From the NCBI GenBank assembly GCA_032622095.1, contig CP136066.1:194980816-195044815 (forward strand): a stretch of DNA of 64,000 bases, written 5' to 3'. The notes beneath the pieces are model-generated. The model did not search any database. It saw nothing but the letters and a program-made list of their open reading frames with translations, and was not told the DNA's origin. Positions 29,135-41,500 of the stretch are shown here, in pieces. This DNA is from Siphonodentalium dalli (lineage: Eukaryota; Mollusca; Scaphopoda; Gadilida; Siphonodentaliidae). The translations under genes were made by a program, and so were the position numbers. The stretch's first letter is position 1. Each line of letters starts with the position of its first letter.

Positions 29135-32100
29135 AGTATTTTGAGATTTTAATGAAAATCAGCTAAACAGCCCAGGCAAAGAGATAGGACACATTAAGGG
29201 GAAGTTTGAACTAAAACATTTAGTTAGCCGGCCCACACACTTCACAGACACAAGTGCAACACTAATTGATCTTGTTTTGACAAATAACCCCAGTATTGTG
29301 AATAATAGATAGATAGATCTTTATTGCGCGACCACAAATACATTTGGGTATGGCAATATACATGTACATGTACACATACAGAAAATAAAGAAAACAAACA
29401 TATAACATGGTATGGTAATCAAGCTTAAATTCTGAAATATAAAGTTCTTGTCTAGCATTGGCCCGTTATTGTCACATTATTCGCGTCTTAAATAAGAAGC
29501 TGTCTGAATAAAATTACTGAGGGCCCTATTACAAAGTCGATCATCAACTGCAAAAAGTATACGTAGTTTGGCGTTAGCGTCAAGTTCCATGAAATTTGTT
29601 GTAATTTGTTCCATTGTTTCATATAGTAATATCCGTTGGATATTATATCGAGGACAGTGTATTATAAAATAATACGGATGTCATTGGTTCATTTATCCCA
29701 GCAAATAAGATACCACTGTCCTGTCCTAATAAAAATAAAAGCACCACAAAACCAAAAGAATGAGTTATTGGAAAGAATAGTTTGGAACTATTCAGATGCA
29801 AATTACGATGCTATAAATGATCAAATTAACAAATGGAATTTCAGAAAGGAACTAAAAAAAACATGCCCCTTAACCGAATAACCAATAAAGTAATTGAAGC
29901 AATAATGCAGGCTGTTAAAGAAAATATCCCACACAAACAAGTAAGAATAAGAAGTGATACACCACCTTGGTTAACCTGTGCTATCGCAAAAGAAAGAGAT
30001 CACATACATGGGCCAAGAAAACACAAAATATAAATAACTGGGCAAAATTCCGAACTATTCGTAATGAAGTTGTAGATGCAATAAATAAAGCTAAAAGGGA
30101 CTACATATCTAAGAATGAAAAAATTCTAAATAATGAAAACACCGAATCTTCAATATGGTGGAAAACGATGAATAAATTCGTCATGAATGAAACTCATAAA
30201 CAAATTCCCCCATTGCAGTCGAACGGTAGCTTCCTAACAGACAACTTTCAGAAAGCTGAATGCCTCAACACTCACTTTTGTGAGATATCATCATTAAACG
30301 ATAAGAATAGATTAGTGCCAAATTTGGATCATGATTGGGAAAAACCCAAACTTGACCACATAAAATTAAATGATGATGTATTCACTGCATTAAAATCACA
30401 AAATCCAGCAAAAGCAATTGGACCCGACTCAATTAGTCCCAAGGTACTCACATATTGTGCTGAATCCCTATGTGCACCATTGTTACATATATTCAACATA
30501 TTTCTTGAAAATTCATTTTTTCCATCTGAGTGGAAACAAGCTAATGTTGTCCCTATCTTTAAGGTGACCCAGCTATTCACAGTAACTACCGACCGGTATC
30601 ATTACTCAGTTGCTTGTCAAAGGCATTCGAAAGATGCATATATAATAAAGTAATAACATTTATCCATGGACATAGGCTAATTTCCAATTTACAGTCTGGC
30701 TTCACTGCAGGCGATGGTGCAGTATTCCAGTTAACAGACATATATGACAATATTAGCAACTCACTTGGCAATGTGAAAGAAGTTCGGTGCACATTTATGG
30801 ATATAACTAAGGCCTTCGATAAAGTATGGCATAAGGGTTTAATAAGAAAATTGGAACTTATTGGAATTGAAGGCAAATTACTGAGGATGATGCAAAACTA
30901 TCTTTCTCATAGAGAGCAACGTGTAGTGCTAGAAAATACTACACCAGGGTGGGGTAAGATCAACGCTGGGGTCCCTCAAGGATCTATAATTGGGCCTTTA
31001 CTCTTTCTTATTTACATAAATGACATAACACATGGCGTTATAAGTAATATACTTTTGTTTGCTGATGACACTTCGAGATATCTTGCAGTGGAAGACCCAG
31101 TGTTGGCTGCAAACATATTAAATGAGGACATGAACAAAATTGCAGATTGGGCAAACAAATGATTGGTTACTTTCAATCCTCAAAAACCAGAGACTATGTT
31201 GATTTCTCGTAAAAAGAATGATATTTACCATCCAACTCTTAACATATCTGGTGTGACAATCTAAGAAGTAAAAACACACAAACATTTGGGATTGACATTT
31301 AATGATCAGGGTGAGTGGAGTAATCATATTGAGGACATACTTTCCCGGGCATGGAACAGAGTGGGTATCCTTAGAAAACATAAATTTCAGTTACATAGGA
31401 GAGCACTTGAAAGGAAATACTTCGCGTTCATTCGACCCTATTAGAATATTCTAGCCCTGTTTGGGATAATTGCTCAGCTGAAGATTCAAGATTATTAGAA
31501 GAATTACAATATGAAGCCGCCATAATTGTCACTGGGGCAACAAGAAGCTTAAAAAGGAAAAAACTCCTTCAAGAGGCAGGGTGCGAGACACTTGCAGCCC
31601 GCAGAAAAAGCCAAACTGATACAATTTCTGAAAATGAAAATTGGTAAAGCACCATCCTGTCTCAACCACCTATTCCCCAAAAACGTCGCGATCAACAGAC
31701 AACTATGATATCAGATATATCCCCCTATACGGGTACCTCCATATAATTACAATGCTTGCAGGGACACTTTTCTCCCTTCAACAACTATCGAATGGAACAG
31801 ATTGCCTGATGATAAAAAAAACTGTACCACTATAGAATAATTCACACATGTATTTACACAAAATCTTATTATTACACGGCAACTAGTAGAGAAAGCCAAA
31901 TTTATCATACTATGATACGAACGAAGTGTAGCAATTTGAATTCAGATTTGAAAGAACATTTCATCAAAGATAACCCATCATGTGCACGTGGAAGCATTGA
32001 AACTGCAGAGCACTACCTCTTACACTGCCGACTATTTAGGGAGCAAAGAATAAAATTCCTTGAGAATTTACCATAACATGTGATATATAACTAAAGGGAT

Positions 32101-32640
32101 CTGATTGCTTATCAGCCGAAGAAAATGACGAAATATTTCGAGCAGTTGGATTTTACGTTGACAGAACCAGTAGATTTCACAAATACTGCCACTGACTAAA
32201 CACCAGCTTGATTAGCTCTGAGGTCTAAATGTATATTACACATTGGCAATGGCTCTGCTGACAAATTCAAATTCAGTTCAATTATATATGCACCATAGCA
32301 TGTAGCACAGCACAAGTGGGACTTTCAATTGTTTTGGTTTTTTTTCTTCTTTATTAATATTAAATTATTCTAGTTTCTCTTTAAAACATCCTAGTCATAC
32401 ACTATTGACTGATAAGAGTATCGTATAGATACAGTTCATGACAAATTTCAGTTATAATATATTTTCGAAATCTTTTACCCAATCATAACTTTCCTGTATA
32501 GATGACCATGTGCAAATTTTCACCTGATTCAGAAGTAACACACCGAGGAGAAGACTTTTAATTTTTTAATTCTTATAATGTAATTATTTATATATATTCA
32601 TGTATATGTGAGAACTAGAATAAATATTGTTTACATTAAA
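29135..32640 (+). pseudogene. Decayed jockey/CR1-like LINE (endonuclease plus reverse transcriptase)
   Basis: The 5' end is truncated. 29,150-29,306 encodes the end of an AP-like endonuclease (THFTDTSATLIDLVLTNNPS). After an inserted fragment it resumes at about 29,680. The pre-RT region (NPAKAIGPDSISPKVL) runs to about 30,560, where a one-base frameshift occurs. RT then continues with SKAFERCIYNKV, TFMDITKAFDKVWHK, GVPQGSIIGPLLFLIYINDI and the catalytic LFADDTS, to a stop at 31,161. Beyond it, degraded coding continues in other frames to a C-terminal TAEHYLLHCRLF at about 32,010. The probable 3' end is near 32,640 after AATAAATATTG. Frameshifts and stops make it inactive. Confidence 0.88.
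29307..29667 (-). mobile_element. 5'-truncated LINE 3' end inserted in the LINE above
   Basis: On the minus strand it reads the end of a reverse transcriptase ORF (YFIIHCPRYNIQRILLYETM, ending at a TAA), a short 3' untranslated region and an AATAAAG(ATCT)n tail. AATAAT flanks both sides (29,301-29,306 and 29,668-29,673) as a likely target duplication, and the endonuclease frame resumes after it. Only the last part of the ORF is present, as expected for incomplete reverse transcription. Confidence 0.75.
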
Positions 32641-33349
32641 TCGGTCCGGGGGCCTGGGAGAAAAATTCGGACAGACATACACAAAGGTACAACATCTCGA
32701 ATCAGAATTTAATCGTGTGAGCACTTTTCACGTGGAAGGAATGACCTCTATGCGCCGTTATTAATCTCTCACTTGAATCCTTTCTAACGAAAAGACTCTT
32801 CAAACTCAAGAAAATATAATCGTTATAAAAAAAAAATGGCATATGGGTATTTGGAGATTAATGGAGAAGTCGACCCCCATGCAAAGTCGGCCCCACGTGA
32901 AGTCGCTCCCATTAATTAGATGGGAGTTTAATGAAGCCTTAAACCAGCTTACATGTAATATTGTAATTTGATTGAGATAGTGTTTATGTATGCTAATTGT
33001 GAAGTCAGCAACTTAATTTGATTGCGATAGTGTTTATGTAGGCTAATTGTGAAGTCAGCAATGGGCACTCAGTGACAGCGGCTTAATTATAAAATTATTT
33101 TAAACAATTTTTCTGTTAAATATGGGGCCGACTTCCCGTGGAACCAACTTCGGAATAAAATAAATATTTATCGCGGAATCGGGTCTCAAAAGTCACGTAA
33201 ACTATGTAATCTCGAGCTGGGAACTTCACGTACCGATGAATAAATCATTAAGCAACAGGTATTAACAAAGAAATACATTCCCCATGTTATTTTTTCGACT
33301 TTATAAATTTCCCTGTCAAAACTTAAAAAAGTTCCGGGTTTTGTACTGG
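32641..33349 (+). repeat. Mostly non-coding; 49-bp tandem duplication at 32,968-33,066
   Basis: ATTTGATTGAGATAGTGTTT plus 29 following bases occurs twice in a row with few differences. GTCGGCCCCACGTGAAGTCG at about 32,890 is partly inverted at about 33,125. No gene is seen. Confidence 0.6.
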
Positions 33350-33375
33350 TGGAATATGATCTCTACGGGCGTCAG

Positions 33376-33402
33376 CTGGGGTAGAGATTCATGGCATGAT
33401 CT
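33376..33402. repeat. Half copy of the TAGATCATGCC hairpin element
   Basis: GGTAGAGATTCATGGCATGA then TCTA matches the right arm of the hairpin element at 34,668-34,746; the left arm is missing. Confidence 0.65.
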
Positions 33403-34430
33403 AGTACGGTACATGTCAAATATTCTCAGAAAATAATTAGTATATGTCTTTCAAAAGAGATCAGAACAAGTATTGGTTGAAATATACATATAACATTTTA
33501 TAGTGACGTGTACTATCCTTAATTATCCCAGATGCATGCAGGCGGTGAAAGACCAATCGATATATTTTAGCCCGGACGATCGTTGATCGGTATATCATAG
33601 TTCAGTCAGTAGTTCACACATACAGTTAGTCCATCAAACTTACAGGAAAGAACTTATTTTATACTTGGACATTACGACTGTTCTTTCCCTCAAATATTGA
33701 AATACACCTTATCCGTTTTTGTCTTATTTCGTGGACTAACACAGGCCAAATCAATAGTGGAATACATGTAGCTGATTTCAAGTATTGTTGCTGGATTATC
33801 ACTTTTCCCAGACCTCTCTATGTGGTATATAGCCTAGTACCCAGGCCAGCAAACGTATTTGAGGCCTGGTATAGGCTAAGCTCATGAATATATTCACGAG
33901 ATGCGGTTGTCACGTGATGTTTTCGATTGCGAATTTATTTACGATTATTATTGCTACGGTAAGATCATCATTTTTATCTACAATTTATATTTGATTACAT
34001 CTATTTATATCGATAATCAATAAGTTACACCATTAGTGTTACAACATACAACAGTGACAGTGTTTATTGATTTCGGGAATGATATGAAAAGTGTGTTTAA
34101 TTGTGACCAGTTACCTGTTTTCGACTCATGCGTTTCAAGCATGTGGGGTTTGTTTTTTATTCATAGGCGAAAAAGTTGCTGGCCCATAATGTATATTTAG
34201 ATGTTGATTTCTTGGCAACACTCAGACCATTATTTTGACACCAAAAAATCCACGATGGGCCGATGGGTTCATTTTTTCTGTGACATTTTGTGACTATTGC
34301 TGTTTATGAAACTTGAAACTAATGAAAGGTCAATCAATCATGATGCATATGTTGATTTTTTTGCAATGATACAGTTAAAATTAAGAATGTCTTTCTTGTT
34401 TGTAATCAATTTTTATTAATTTCATTTAGA
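33403..34430 (+). other. Possible non-coding first exon and intron
   Basis: A good splice donor, TACG|GTAAGA, occurs at 33,959, and a good acceptor, TTTTTATTAATTTCATTTAG, ends at 34,429, just before an ATG. This would suit a 5' untranslated exon joined to the exon at 34,431. Evidence is only these two signals. Confidence 0.2.
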
Positions 34431-34583
34431 ATGGAGCGAATACCAAGTTTTATACCGAATGATGAAAATAAGCCGGCGCCGTCATCAATGTCTACATGTA
34501 GATCAAAACGCTCAAGGGAATTTTCAACACCGACCCGACAAATACCTCTACTAGTACAGGATTCAAAGCGCCACAATTTTATG
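34431..34583 (+). CDS. Possible exon, unidentified
   Basis: ATG at 34,431, one base after a splice acceptor, reads MERIPSFIPNDENKPAPSSM and then a Ser/Arg/Lys-rich stretch of about 30 residues. The possible donor (ATG|GTTTGT at 34,584) is weak. Part of the exon (34,490-34,580) is repeated in inverse orientation at 35,085-35,176. No homology recognised. It may be a captured exon or chance. Confidence 0.25.
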
Positions 34584-35176
34584 GTTTGTTTTATAAGCTA
34601 CCGGTATATATGATCTATTTTGTCACATGTAAAGAAAATATAAAAAACATGCTCATAGTATTAGTACTAGATCATGCCATGAACCTCTACTAATGCTAAC
34701 GCCCGTAGCGGGCGTTAGCATTAGTAGAGGTTCATGGCATGATCTATATTAGTACATGCACTGGCCGGGGGGTTCTACTCAAATTTGTTGTTTTTTAATG
34801 CCAGCTTTATATCAGTTTCTACAGCACATTGGTGAGTGCACCTCAGTTTACACTGAGGGGATTGTCAGTTCTAATCTGACTGGAGACCGCTGGTGTTCTA
34901 AAATATGAGCTTTAGATTGCATGATTATTATGAGAAATTATTATAATATTATATATATATTATATTATAATATTAATATATTAATTCAATTGCACTTGCC
35001 AGATGCCAGTACATGTCCTATGAATTTAATTTTGTTTTTACTTTACATGAGATAAACTAGATCATATATAGCCTATTAATCTAGCCATACAATTGCGGTG
35101 CTTTGAATCCTGTACTGTAGAGGTGTTTGTCGGGTCGGTGTTGAAAATTCCCTTGACCGTTTTGATCTAGATCGAT
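34490..35176. repeat. Inverted repeat covering part of the possible exon
   Basis: GATCAAAACGCTCAAGGGAA, TTTTCAACACCGACCCGACA and GTACAGGATTCAAAGC on the left appear as complements in reverse order at 35,085-35,176. Arms are about 85 bp with few mismatches; the spacer is about 505 bp. Confidence 0.85.
34668..34746. mobile_element. 79-bp perfect-hairpin element with 9-bp target duplication
   Basis: Left arm TAGATCATGCCATGAACCTC onward; right arm is its exact complement, with only CGTA-type centre bases unpaired. TATTAGTAC precedes (34,659-34,667) and follows (34,747-34,755) it exactly. Related copies at 60,656-60,729 and 60,911-60,984 also show 9-bp duplications. A 9-bp duplication suits Mutator-like elements, but the superfamily is not proven. 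Confidence 0.85.
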
Positions 35177-35640
35177 AACCATGGAAATTGTATATATCTG
35201 TGCAGGAGACGTCCCTTTAATCAAATATACTAGAGTTCCAGGGTGGAGACACATTCATGTGATGCTGATAGTGATATGCATTTGGAAGTATGTTTTTTCT
35301 TCAATTTTCAAGTCTATATACATGTAGGCCCACCATATGAGGGAAGAAGTAACCACGAATTCCCTTTTTGTGACCATGGACATGCTATATACCTGTGCAG
35401 GAGATGTCCATTTAGTAGGCCTTTACTGAATTTTTTTTACAGATCCGGTTTGAGACACACATTCAAGGGAGAGGGATGCTGATGATATGAAAATAGGGGG
35501 TTTTACCCAATTTTAAGTCAACAAGTACACCATAGGAGGGAAGCAAGGCCCCAAGGACCCCTAATTCCCTTTTTATGACCATGGAAATTGTATATACCTG
35601 TTCACGAGATGTCCCTTTAATCAATTATACTAGAACTTAG
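35150..35640 (+). repeat. About 210-bp tandem repeat, three copies
   Basis: The segment TTCCCTTTTTGTGACCATGG, TATATACCTGTGCAGGAGAT, GTCCCTTTAATCAA recurs at about 35,150, 35,361 and 35,568. Non-coding. Confidence 0.75.
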
Positions 35641-38326
35641 TGTATTTAAATCAACATTTTGTATTGAATTAATATTGACCAGAGCAGCTTATGTACCAAG
35701 CCAGAAAATAAGCAGCCTGACATTTGAAAATTGAGATTCCCAGTGGTTGAATTTCATCACGCATTATCCCAGTACAATTGATTTAATATTACATGTATAT
35801 TATAATATAAAATTTGCAGGAAGGTATATATGCCGTGTTTTACATCTGGCATTTTCGGGGAACCACCACCCCAAACCTGCAAAAAAAGGTTTTTTTTACT
35901 CAAATGTTTGGTCACCCACCCCCAAAATTTCACTAATTTTGGTCTAAAACCACATAAAACCCTACTGATATCACTCATATGACTAGAAAGTTATATGCTC
36001 TAGTTCAAGTGACAGTTTACCATGTTTCAGAAGCTGATTTAATTGAAAAAAAGTTTAATTAAGATTTTTTTTTTAAACTGGCTGATAGGCAGTACCACAT
36101 ACCGGTACATGTACACACACACATGCAATCATGTATTGGAGTTTCCAGGTGAGTGTGTCATGAGAATATTCTAGGTCTACCTGGGTGGTCAAATTGGACA
36201 CTGCTAATGGAAATTCTAATGAATCGATGGAAGTGGACAAATACAGTACTAACCCACCAAAATCTGAAAGGTGCACAAAAAACACTGGCATAACTTACTC
36301 TATAAGGTATAACTTATAAAATGGAACACTTCAAACAAAAAGAACTGCTATTATTGTTTTTCACTGAAAGGTTTATGCATCCAATTTACAAATTATAAAT
36401 TTCCCAGCATATCTCCTGCATATCCATTGAGATATCAGTTTCCCCTGCAAGCTATTACATGATCCAAACATGTGTATTGGCTATTTTGGCTGAAATACAT
36501 TTTAAGCTGACAACAACTCAGGACAGTGAACTCAATCTTCACTTTCGGGTCATTGTTGACAATTTTGTAGACATGACATATCCATGATAATGATGAAATA
36601 TTATTTGTTAAGCTCCAATTCAACTAGAGTTGACATATTTTGAAAATAAATACATAAAGAGGACATTTAGCAGGCTTCAATTGGAAATATTATTCTATAA
36701 ATTGCTGATATCTGCAAACCTACGTCATTATGCATTATACACACAATTCCATAATTTCTAACTATTTCATGATTAGTCGGTCAACCAGCCCATTATCTAG
36801 CATTATTCCGTACCACTTTTGTTGGTCTAGTGGATCAACTTCAAGGCTAAATGCTTTTGTTTTGGCAGTCACTATGCTGGACTTGAATACTTTACTTGTT
36901 GTGAGCGTACTAGTAACAGATAATCTGAATTGATACACATGCAAATAATTCACTGATTAGTTGGATGCGCTGATGACAGTCATTTTCAAGCCATTGATAG
37001 TCACGTTAATATTTGAGACATTTGCTCGCTCTTGTTCCATGCACACAATGATCTAGGCTTAAATATCTTAGTTACATCACGACAAGTTTATTTATTTCAA
37101 TTTTACATTTCTCGAAGCTTCTTTCCAAAGGGTGTCGGGAGGGAAGTTTTCACCTCATGTCTCATATGCAACATGCCATAAATGTAGCTTAATGTCATCT
37201 CCACTAAGGCCCGTGTAACGTGTTTTTACAGTTAAAAATTTTCCCGTTTTGACACAAAACACCTCACGCAAACAAAATATATCTGCCTCATATAGATAAT
37301 TTTTTTACTAAAATGACCACAATAATATAGCCGAAACATCAAAATAAAAAAATCAGATATGAGGCAGCAAACTTCTTCAATGTTGATGTAACCGTGCACG
37401 AGGGGGGGGGGGGGGTGGTGTGATTATTAGTACCTCACGAAACTTATTTGGAACAAATAAAACTATCGTCATCAACTTATATTGACATATCTGTATGAAG
37501 GAGATACCTGTTAAAGTCCGTAACCAGCCACTAGCAAAGACAGTTCGTCATATAGTATGAGGGTATTGGACACGAGCTGTGAATCGACGAGAGGGTGTGT
37601 CCCCTGTCGCATTTAGGGGGGGGGGGTCCGGGGTTTCTCCCGCGGGGAAAATTTTGGAAAAAATACGATGCAAACGGCGTACTTTAGATCCACCCTGAAA
37701 CATAAAAGTTGAGCTTTGATTTTTCCAAGTTTTCTCTCACAGGCCTGGATATGAGTTTATAAGTTTTTAACTGACAATATGAGAGGGGCCAGGACACACT
37801 GGGCCGACCATGGATCGGCCCTGTGTGAGAACATTTTGAAATCTGAACATACAAATTACAAAATCCTAGTATCTATTGAATAGCCCCAGTGTTTCCAAAT
37901 GTTAGAAACTTTAAACCTGACACCCCCTAGGTTGCAAAATTTCCAATTGATGGTCATTTCAGTCAAAAATTTGGACCAAAAGTAGGAAAATATGTAAATG
38001 ATGGTCTAAAACAAAATATTCCCCACCAATAGATTGTTGGAAAATCGATCTACGAAATCGATTTTAACCTATTGTTTCGTGTGACATTTCCAACTATTGT
38101 TATGTCGGGCATGATATTTCGAACAGTTGAAAATTTTGACCAAGGTTGATGGACATAGCTTAATTGGCACTATGTAGTATTTTCATGTACCTACCTCTGC
38201 CCCGGCTATGTGCTTTACACGACACCCTTTCGCTGTATGTATGGGTCTTTATATCCAGTGATTCTGGCAGGATACTTTTAGTTGGTTATGTTGATGAACC
38301 ACATGCAGGTCGAATTCCGGAGCCTT
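35641..38326. other. Non-coding; old repeat remnant at about 37,920-38,150
   Basis: No coding region is supported. 37,920-38,150 (TTGGAAAATCGATCTACGAA, GACATTTCCAACTATTGTTA) is a diverged relative of 11,700-11,850 and 13,790-13,900. G runs occur at about 37,400 and 37,615. CAG|GTGAGT at 36,149 is a good donor-like site without a recognisable exon. Confidence 0.5.
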
Positions 38327-38495
38327 AAGCTGCTTTCACATACCTGCGGCTGATGCAGTTAGACGCATCCGATTTCAAAACGTTGCGCTTAACTGAGTCC
38401 ACCGCAACCCCAGTAATATATGTGTGGTTTGAAACGTTGTACCTATATAATCCGATAGCCGCATGCATCAGCAGCCTGTCAGTGAAAGCAGCTTT
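38327..38495. mobile_element. Short MITE with about 30-bp terminal repeats
   Basis: AAGCTGCTTTCACATACCTG and CGGCTGATGC at the left are matched in inverse order by GCATCAGCAGCC and GTGAAAGCAGCTTT at the right. Core of about 100 bp, non-coding. Confidence 0.7.
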
Positions 38496-38587
38496 ATACC
38501 GACATGTGTTGGCGGTCTATATGTGTTGAATTTGTGTGCACCAGTCTCTATTCAAACTAAGCCTGCATGTATTATATGACTATATCT

Positions 38588-41500
38588 ATATTAGTCCAGG
38601 AGATATTGGTAGACCTCTGCACCCCCAGGACTTAACTTCACCCCACTAATTTTCTTCCTTAAGGTCTCCTCTAATTTTTTTCACTTGTTAACAAGAAACA
38701 AAAGTGGCCGCAGAGACTCCAGACAAGATGGCGTCCATCATGGCGGCCATTTTTTTTATATGCACCAGGTTTCTTTGATCGCCGTTATAGTAAAGATGAT
38801 GTCACATGCGGTCTTGTTATCCGTTCGATTCGTTATGGTAATATACAACCCTTACAAATTAGCCAAAAATCCGACACAAAAATCCAATATGGCGGCCAAG
38901 ATGGCCGCCGAAATGTGAAAATGTTCTATTTTTCGGACATTTCACCACCTTTCGTTTGTCTCTGTGGGAAAATATTGGCACCTTGACGCGATTTTATACA
39001 TTTATCGTATAGAAGAGTCATTGGCGAACGCACGGGGACCATAATATATATTCCTTGACGGATATTTTTGTCCGATATCACGTTTTCCCAAATGCCGGTA
39101 TAATCCGGTCAAAGCCAAAACGACGCAAATAACGCAATGTCTGTTTCAAATCAATGAGTGTTATTGCTATTATTACTCCAGCCATGATTATATATGTGCA
39201 GGAGATACTCGGGCTAGGATTCCTCTTATACCTGAGTTGAGGAATATTCACCCAAATCCAAGATGGCGGCCAAAATGGCCACCAGAAATAGAAAAATCGC
39301 CGAAAATCGCTGATTTTAACATCAGTGAAAGTTATTGTCACGACAACTCCACACCTGCTTACTATTGTGAGTTGGGAACGCTTAGTCGAATAACTGTCCT
39401 TATATTGCATCCAAATAAAAGTCCCCCAAATCCAAAATGGCGCCCACAATGGCCGACAAATTTTGAAAAATCACCGAAATTCCCTCATGTTCACATCATT
39501 GGGCATTATTGCCGAGAAAACTCCACACATGCTGACAGTTAAGTTGTAAATACTGAGGTGAAGTAATTACCTTGCATCTGATGAAGGAAATTGTTTTCCA
39601 AATCGAAGATGGCGGCCAAAATGGCGTCCGAACTTTGAAAACAAGCTTACATTCCTTTACTTTCTTACTATGGGCGTTATTGTTACGCGAATTCTACCCA
39701 TATGGAACATTGATATGAATTATTCATATGGAACATTGATATGAAGTATTCATTTGAGTTTGGCCAACTCTCACAATCAAGATGACTGCCAAACTGGCGG
39801 CCAGAAATTGAAAAGAAGTCGAAATTGTCACATACTAATTTCAACTTTTTGTCATAATATCAATATGTATGCATTGGACGAAACGGTACATAAGCCATCT
39901 ATTAGTTCCAACATAGGTCGTCGCCTTCTGGAAAGATGAAAACCCACAATAATCGCGATGTGGCATTTAGAAATCCTTTCTCCACTAAGCGCCCATAATG
40001 GCCGTAACCGTATATGGGTGCGCCGAATAGTCATATTATGACTTCCAAGAATCAAAACAACAGTACCTGAGCTTATTCTGATTTGCCACATTCAGCATTA
40101 TCTGGATCAGCATCCGTCTCGTCACATTAATCTATCTCGCTCACTCCAACACAGTTTTCTACACTTCTTGGTAGAAGGGTCCCACTAATCGGAATGTTTC
40201 AAACAACACATATGCCGGTGTCAAGCTCACGTGTTTGTCTCGAAAGCTGGGAATTCTTATCCTTATTCTTGGCGAGCTTCATTCGTGGTAGCTTATGGTA
40301 TAATTCAGATGCTACATATGGGATCTGAGCGTCATCTTGCGTGATAAACTACAAAGGTATGCGGTCGATGCGTATACTAGCTTTCAGAAGGACCTCTCTA
40401 TCTGCGTATTTTTCAGATTTGGTTATCTAATGTGGATAACAAACTGTACATCTGGTGATCTTCCCATCCAGCCACTTCTCAATATATGGTTCATCAATTC
40501 ACATATTCACGTACTGACGTAGCCGGACAACTGCTGTATATGGCTTCGAATGTTGAAAGCCTAACATTTGACGGATGCCTTTCTGCTAAGGCGTAGAAGA
40601 CCATAATGCATAATATACCCACACTTCTTGACCAAGACCATAAGAACAGTCCTGGTGGCGTCCATCAATCGTCTCACCGTACAGATCCAAGCAGATACTA
40701 ACAATACATGCGGTGCTAGTTTGTGGGCATGTGTCATGATAGTGGAAATGAAATTGGACCATGACTGCACCGCCCCTTCTTTGGGTATGTTTTAGATTCA
40801 GACATGATCTCATGTGGCTTTGCTTTCCTTGTATGCTAAGATTGTATCTTTCAATCCGCTTGGAAGCCGTTCTTAATCAACGAACCAGACATGTACCATT
40901 GGCTACTACTATATAAGCCCCACCAGACTGGGATGTAGTCTTCAGGACGATGCATTTGATAGTTACCGATAATATGTCATACTCACGCTGGGTGGTGGTC
41001 GGTATGGTTCAAGAAAGTACAATGCCATCAACACAAGGGTGAAATGTTCAACGCGAAGAACATCTAGAGGAATGTTACTTTGATGAGATCTTGCATTCAG
41101 TTTAACCAACGTTGGGTACAACAAGTGATTTATTGGTAACATCACCATTCAAAACCATTGTCCTGCATGAGACATCTTAACTACTATATTCTAAAGTTAT
41201 ATAATATAAAGCTATATGATCATAAAGGTCACGTTCACCAACGTCCACATCCATTGCCATCGAGACTATAAATTGTTCTTTAAACACACAGTGAAATAAA
41301 TGCACCACAGTTCCTGACATTTTCTTGAATAATACAGTCCACATCTGACACTATCCCTGAGAGATCATAACAACAATGCATACCTTCATTCCATAAAGAC
41401 ATTATCCTTTAGCCCATCCGACTGGCTAGGATAGTATTATCCAGACAAAATTATACGTCTGGTCATGTTGATTCAGAACGGCCTTGAAACGGATGTGGAA

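Noticed and set aside
36120-36150. Exon ending at CAG|GTGAGT (36,149)
   Set aside because: The donor is good but the frame before it is only a few codons, with no acceptor or partner exon.
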